NCBI GenBank assembly: GCA_021807465.1
Contig: JAKBCX010000042.1
Span: 1-8,555, forward strand
DNA length: 8,555 bases
Reading direction: 5' to 3'
Origin: Pseudomonadota bacterium
GTDB taxonomy: Bacteria; Pseudomonadota; Alphaproteobacteria; Acetobacterales; Acetobacteraceae
Part shown: positions 6,515 to 8,555 of the stretch, in pieces
Layout of the letters: every line of letters begins with the position of its first letter
Position numbering within the stretch: the stretch's first letter is position 1
The notes under the pieces: model-generated
Seen by the model: the letters and a program-made list of their open reading frames with translations, nothing else
Database searches by the model: none
Told to the model about the DNA's origin: nothing
Program-made: the position numbers and the translations under genes

Positions 6515-7617
6515 GGCATTGCCGCGCGGCGGGCAATGAGGCGTGCCAGGCGGAAGCGTATGGCACGCTCCTTGAACGCTGCCAGCACCAGCACGGCAAG
6601 CGCCATCGGCCCCCACCAAATACCGGGCCAGGGGGCAATTTGCCCTTGCTCCACCCAGGTGCGCGTGCTGGTGCAAAGCAGGTAATACCCCGCATAGATG
6701 AGGATGGCCGGGCCAAACCGGGCAAAACGGCCCTGGCGCGCCTCGGTGCGGCTGAGCGGAATGCCCATCAGCGCCAATAACAGCGTGGAGACAGGCGTGG
6801 AGAGCCGCCACTGCCACTCGGCAATATCGCGCGGGGCGGAGGATGTGGCCAGATGCCCCGTGCCGGCCGCCACGGGGCTGTAGCCAGGGGCGCCGCCTTT
6901 CTCGCTGGCCGGGTCCAGTTTCAGGCCCTTGGCGTCGAGAATCTGGTCGTTTTGCGGATTGCCGGGATCGATCTCGTACACATGAGCGTTGGAAAGAAAG
7001 ACCTCCCGCTGCCCGGTGCCGTCGCGTTGCGGCAAGGGCGTGGCGGTTTGGGCGAAGATAACCTCGGTGTGGTTGCCCACCTTGCGGCGCACGAACACAC
7101 CGCTTGCCGGGCCGCCGCGCCGGGCGCGCTGCGAGAGGAAGATGACACGGCCGCCATCCTGACTGGCATAGAAAATGCCGGGCTGCATGGCGTTGAGATC
7201 AACCCTGGTGGCGCCAAGCCAGGTGATTTTGTGCGAGGTGCTATAGGCCCAGGGCCGCGCCAGCATGGCCATGGCGCAAACAGCAAGCGCCGTAACCGTG
7301 GCAATGCCCAGCACCGCGCGCACCGCCCGCATGGGCGAGGCGCCGAGCGCCTGCATGGCGGTAACCTCACGGTCGGCATGCAAGCGGCTGAAGCTGAGCA
7401 GCACGGCGAAATACAGAGCGATGGGGATGAGCACATCCTGCGAAATTAGTAGCTTGAGACCGGCCAGCTCGAAAATAACCGAGGCCGGGAGCAGCCCGTT
7501 AGCGGGGTCCGCCAGACTGGAGGAGATGCTGTAGCCGCCGAAAAGGGCGCAGAGCACCGCCAAGATGACGGCAAACGGCCTGCCGATTTCCCGAGCCAGG
7601 TATTCGGTGATAATCAA
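6511..7617 (-). CDS. lptF: LptF-family lipid export permease
   Basis: A 368-residue partner of the LptG-like protein encoded immediately downstream. Visible parts are an N-terminal amphipathic start and first helix (13-34), helices near 44-80 and 102-121, a coupling segment HADREVTAMQALGAS (80-94), a periplasmic domain at about 125-265, and the LptF hallmark EWQWRLSTPVS...GIPLSR (267-290) followed by ARQGRFARFGPAILIYAGYY (293-312) and WVEQGQ (321-326). The start is TTG at 7617. An in-frame TGA lies shortly upstream, so no earlier start is possible in this frame. AAGG sits very close to the TTG and GGGGA about 12 bases upstream, so initiation may be weak. A good promoter lies about 120 bp upstream (7746-7773). 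The ATPase LptB is not in the window. Whether this pair carries LPS or a sphingolipid depends on whether the genome has a second lptFG. Confidence 0.9.
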   Translation of the reverse strand: MIITEYLAREIGRPFAVILAVLCALFGGYSISSSLADPANGLLPASVIFELAGLKLLISQDVLIPIALYFAVLLSFSRLHADREVTAMQALGASPMRAVRAVLGIATVTALAVCAMAMLARPWAYSTSHKITWLGATRVDLNAMQPGIFYASQDGGRVIFLSQRARRGGPASGVFVRRKVGNHTEVIFAQTATPLPQRDGTGQREVFLSNAHVYEIDPGNPQNDQILDAKGLKLDPASEKGGAPGYSPVAAGTGHLATSSAPRDIAEWQWRLSTPVSTLLLALMGIPLSRTEARQGRFARFGPAILIYAGYYLLCTSTRTWVEQGQIAPWPGIWWGPMALAVLVLAAFKERAIRFRLARLIARRAAMP

Positions 7618-7700
7618 TGCCTTAAGTCATCCCCGCGGCCGCTTATTCCCCGGCCGGCGGTGGAATGCCGGAAGCGCGGGATGCTGCCATCCGTAAACAC

Positions 7701-7725
7701 GCCCTTTGCAGGGCTGGGCTGCCCT
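7701..7725 (-). other. Three-part inverted repeat in the lptF leader (mutually exclusive hairpins)
   Basis: GCCCT (7701-7705), AGGGC (7710-7714) and GCCCT (7721-7725) are arranged so that the middle copy can pair with either neighbour. One pairing gives a hairpin with a 4-base loop, the other a 6-base loop. The element lies between the proposed lptF promoter and the TTG start, so both structures would form in that transcript. On the plus strand it is followed by TTAATTTATTT, which looks terminator-like, although no plus-strand gene ends here. Stems are only 5 bp, so function is uncertain. Confidence 0.3.
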
Positions 7726-7745
7726 TTAATTTATTTACGTTGCCA

Positions 7746-7773
7746 AGTATAGCGGAGGTTATCAATTTGTCAT
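7746..7773 (-). promoter_or_regulatory. Candidate sigma-70 promoter for lptF-lptG
   Basis: Read on the minus strand, ATGACA (7773-7768, 5 of 6 to the -35 consensus) and TATACT (7751-7746, 5 of 6 to the -10 consensus) are separated by 16 bp. Transcription would start near 7739-7740, giving an lptF leader of about 120 nt. This is the best hexamer pair seen in the window. Confidence 0.5.
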
Positions 7774-7858
7774 CCGCGCGGGTCCCGACTCGGTGTGGAC
7801 ATGCAAAGCTGGTACGTGAGCTAAACTGGCATATGGGCAAAAGGGGCTGACCCGAAAC
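7774..7858 (+). promoter_or_regulatory. Presumed promoter region for the acyl carrier protein and palmitoyltransferase genes
   Basis: This is the acpR-proximal part of the 241-bp divergent gap. TGGACA (around 7795-7801) is near -35 consensus and GCTAAACT (around 7820-7827) resembles the Caulobacter-type -10 GCTANAWC, but the spacing is longer than usual. AAAAGGGG lies about 13 bases before the ATG, which is distant for a ribosome binding site. Small open frames across this gap on both strands show no protein-like features. Confidence 0.3.
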
Positions 7859-8110
7859 ATGCAGGATTCTGGCGGCGATCTCCGGGAGATCATCTTCGAG
7901 ACATTACGCGGCGCGCTGAAGCGGCCGGTGGAATTGTCCGAGCAAACGCATATTGTCGATGATCTGGGGCTGGATTCCGTGGCGGTGATGGATTTCGTCA
8001 TGGAACTGGAAGACCGGCTGGATGTTTCCGTGCCGCTGGACCAGATTGCCGAGATTGAAACGCTGGGCGATTTGGTGAAGGCGCTGCGCGAGCTTATGGC
8101 GCGCGTTTAA
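7859..8110 (+). CDS. acpR: Specialised acyl carrier protein for sphingolipid synthesis (AcpR-like)
   Basis: An 83-residue acyl carrier protein with the typical four-helix size and acidic character. GLDSVAVMDF (37-46) is the phosphopantetheine attachment motif, with S40 the modified serine; LGLDS is canonical, while the following VAVMDF differs from the DSLDTVEL type of housekeeping fatty-acid AcpP. In Rhodobacteria a dedicated carrier of this kind (AcpR) is charged by the acyl-AMP ligase AasR and donates the acyl group to serine palmitoyltransferase. The gene ends 4 bp before the palmitoyltransferase start, so the two are almost certainly one operon. It needs a phosphopantetheinyl transferase from elsewhere in the genome. 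Confidence in the acyl carrier call is very high; the AcpR assignment rests on sequence style plus context. Confidence 0.92.
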   Translation: MQDSGGDLREIIFETLRGALKRPVELSEQTHIVDDLGLDSVAVMDFVMELEDRLDVSVPLDQIAEIETLGDLVKALRELMARV

Positions 8111-8114
8111 CCGC

Positions 8115-8555
8115 ATGAGCCTGTTTGCCAAATATGCCCCGCTGGCGGCGCAATACCGCCTGTTGGAAGAGGCGGGCAGCAACCCGTTCAACGTCGCGTT
8201 CGAGACCATTCTTTCGCCCACCGAGGCGATTATTGGCGGGCGCACGACCTTGCTATTGGGCACGAATAATTACCTGGGCCTGACCTACGACCCGGCTGTA
8301 ATCGCCAAATCGGTGGAGGCGGTGGAGCTTTCGGGCACCGGCACCACGGGGTCGCGCATCGCCAATGGCAGTTACGACGGGCATCGCGGGCTGGAGCAGG
8401 CGCTGGCCGATTTTTACGGGCGCCGCCATGGCATGGTGTTTTCCACCGGCTACCAGGCCAATCTGGGTATTCTCTCCGCGCTGGCGGGCAAGGACGACCA
8501 TTTGATCCTGGATGCCGATTCTCATGCCAGCATTTACGATGGCGCGCGCCTGGGC
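8115..8555 (+). CDS. spt: Serine palmitoyltransferase, N-terminal part, cut off by window edge
   Basis: A pyridoxal-phosphate alpha-oxoamine synthase. In sphingolipid synthesis it condenses serine with a palmitoyl thioester (here probably on AcpR) to 3-ketosphinganine with loss of CO2, in the cytoplasm. The 147 visible residues contain GTNNYLGL (49-56), GTGTTGSRIANGS (75-87), GHRGLEQALADFYG (89-102), STGYQANLG (110-118) and LDADSHASIYDG (132-143), where H137 should stack on the cofactor ring. The extended N-terminus (SLFAKYAPL, then NPFNVAFETILSPTEA) and TGSRIANG resemble Caulobacter-type serine palmitoyltransferase rather than 8-amino-7-oxononanoate synthase or glycine C-acetyltransferase. 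The catalytic lysine lies beyond the window; the full protein should be about 400 residues. The ATG at 8115 follows the acyl carrier gene by 4 bp. A ceramide reductase gene would be a likely next neighbour. Confidence 0.93.
   Translation, partial: MSLFAKYAPLAAQYRLLEEAGSNPFNVAFETILSPTEAIIGGRTTLLLGTNNYLGLTYDPAVIAKSVEAVELSGTGTTGSRIANGSYDGHRGLEQALADFYGRRHGMVFSTGYQANLGILSALAGKDDHLILDADSHASIYDGARLG

Noticed and set aside
5801..6685. Plus-strand open frame of 294 codons
   Set aside because: Antisense to lptG/lptF. The translation is His/Gln/Arg-rich without hydrophobic pattern, while the minus strand encodes complete permeases.
6515..6817. Upstream extension of the lptG frame
   Set aside because: It lies wholly inside lptF in another frame. 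The ATG at 6514 overlaps the lptF stop as ATGA and begins the typical LptG N-terminus.
6853..7449. Plus-strand open frame of 198 codons
   Set aside because: Antisense to lptF, with composition typical of a shadow frame.
7643..7850. Small open frames on both strands of the lptF-acpR gap (61 and 65 codons)
   Set aside because: No ribosome binding site, no recognisable features, and they cross the candidate promoters.
1..8555. Search for tRNA, rRNA, CRISPR array, insertion sequence, phage or toxin-antitoxin genes
   Set aside because: No cloverleaf, regularly spaced repeats, transposase motifs or terminal inverted repeats were seen by eye; coding genes fill nearly the whole window.

Overview
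The window (8,555 bp, GC-rich, tightly packed, third positions strongly G/C) looks like an alphaproteobacterial chromosome, probably an acetic-acid-bacteria or Acidocella/Acidiphilium type. That placement is an inference from base composition and from protein style (Rhodobacteria/Caulobacter-type serine palmitoyltransferase, its dedicated acyl carrier protein, and a fatty-acyl-AMP ligase). No rRNA or other marker is present to confirm it.

Layout from left to right. Positions 2-1522 (minus strand, running off the left edge) hold a fatty-acyl-AMP ligase of the AasR type. Divergent from it, on the plus strand, are a GT32-type DXD glycosyltransferase (1614-2570), then a compact three-gene inositol unit: myo-inositol-phosphate synthase (2718-3851), a sugar-nucleotidyltransferase-like protein overlapping it by ATGA (3848-4567), and a CDP-alcohol phosphatidyltransferase (4574-5431). 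Facing them on the minus strand is an lptF-lptG permease pair (7617-6511 and 6514-5420), coupled by an ATGA overlap; lptG overlaps the CDP-alcohol transferase gene tail-to-tail by 12 bp. Divergent from lptF is a specialised acyl carrier protein (7859-8110), followed 4 bp later by a serine palmitoyltransferase that runs off the right edge (8115 onward).

How the parts may work together. The outer genes (acyl-AMP ligase, acyl carrier protein, serine palmitoyltransferase) are the known starting set for ceramide synthesis in Rhodobacteria: the ligase charges the carrier protein with a fatty acid and the palmitoyltransferase condenses it with serine. Ceramide synthase and ceramide reductase are not in the window and would be expected nearby. 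The genes between them suggest a head-group and export module. Inositol phosphate would be made from glucose-6-phosphate, activated to CDP-inositol, and transferred as phosphoinositol to a lipid alcohol, plausibly ceramide. A GT32 enzyme, from the family that contains the yeast mannosyl-inositolphosphoceramide synthases, could then add a sugar, and an LptF/LptG-like pair could move the product toward the outer membrane. Each enzyme family is supported by visible motifs; the combined pathway is a hypothesis.

No tRNA, rRNA, insertion sequence, CRISPR array, phage gene or attachment site was seen. Intergenic space is limited to about 91 bp (1523-1613), 147 bp (2571-2717) and 241 bp (7618-7858). 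These hold candidate promoters and a few small inverted repeats.
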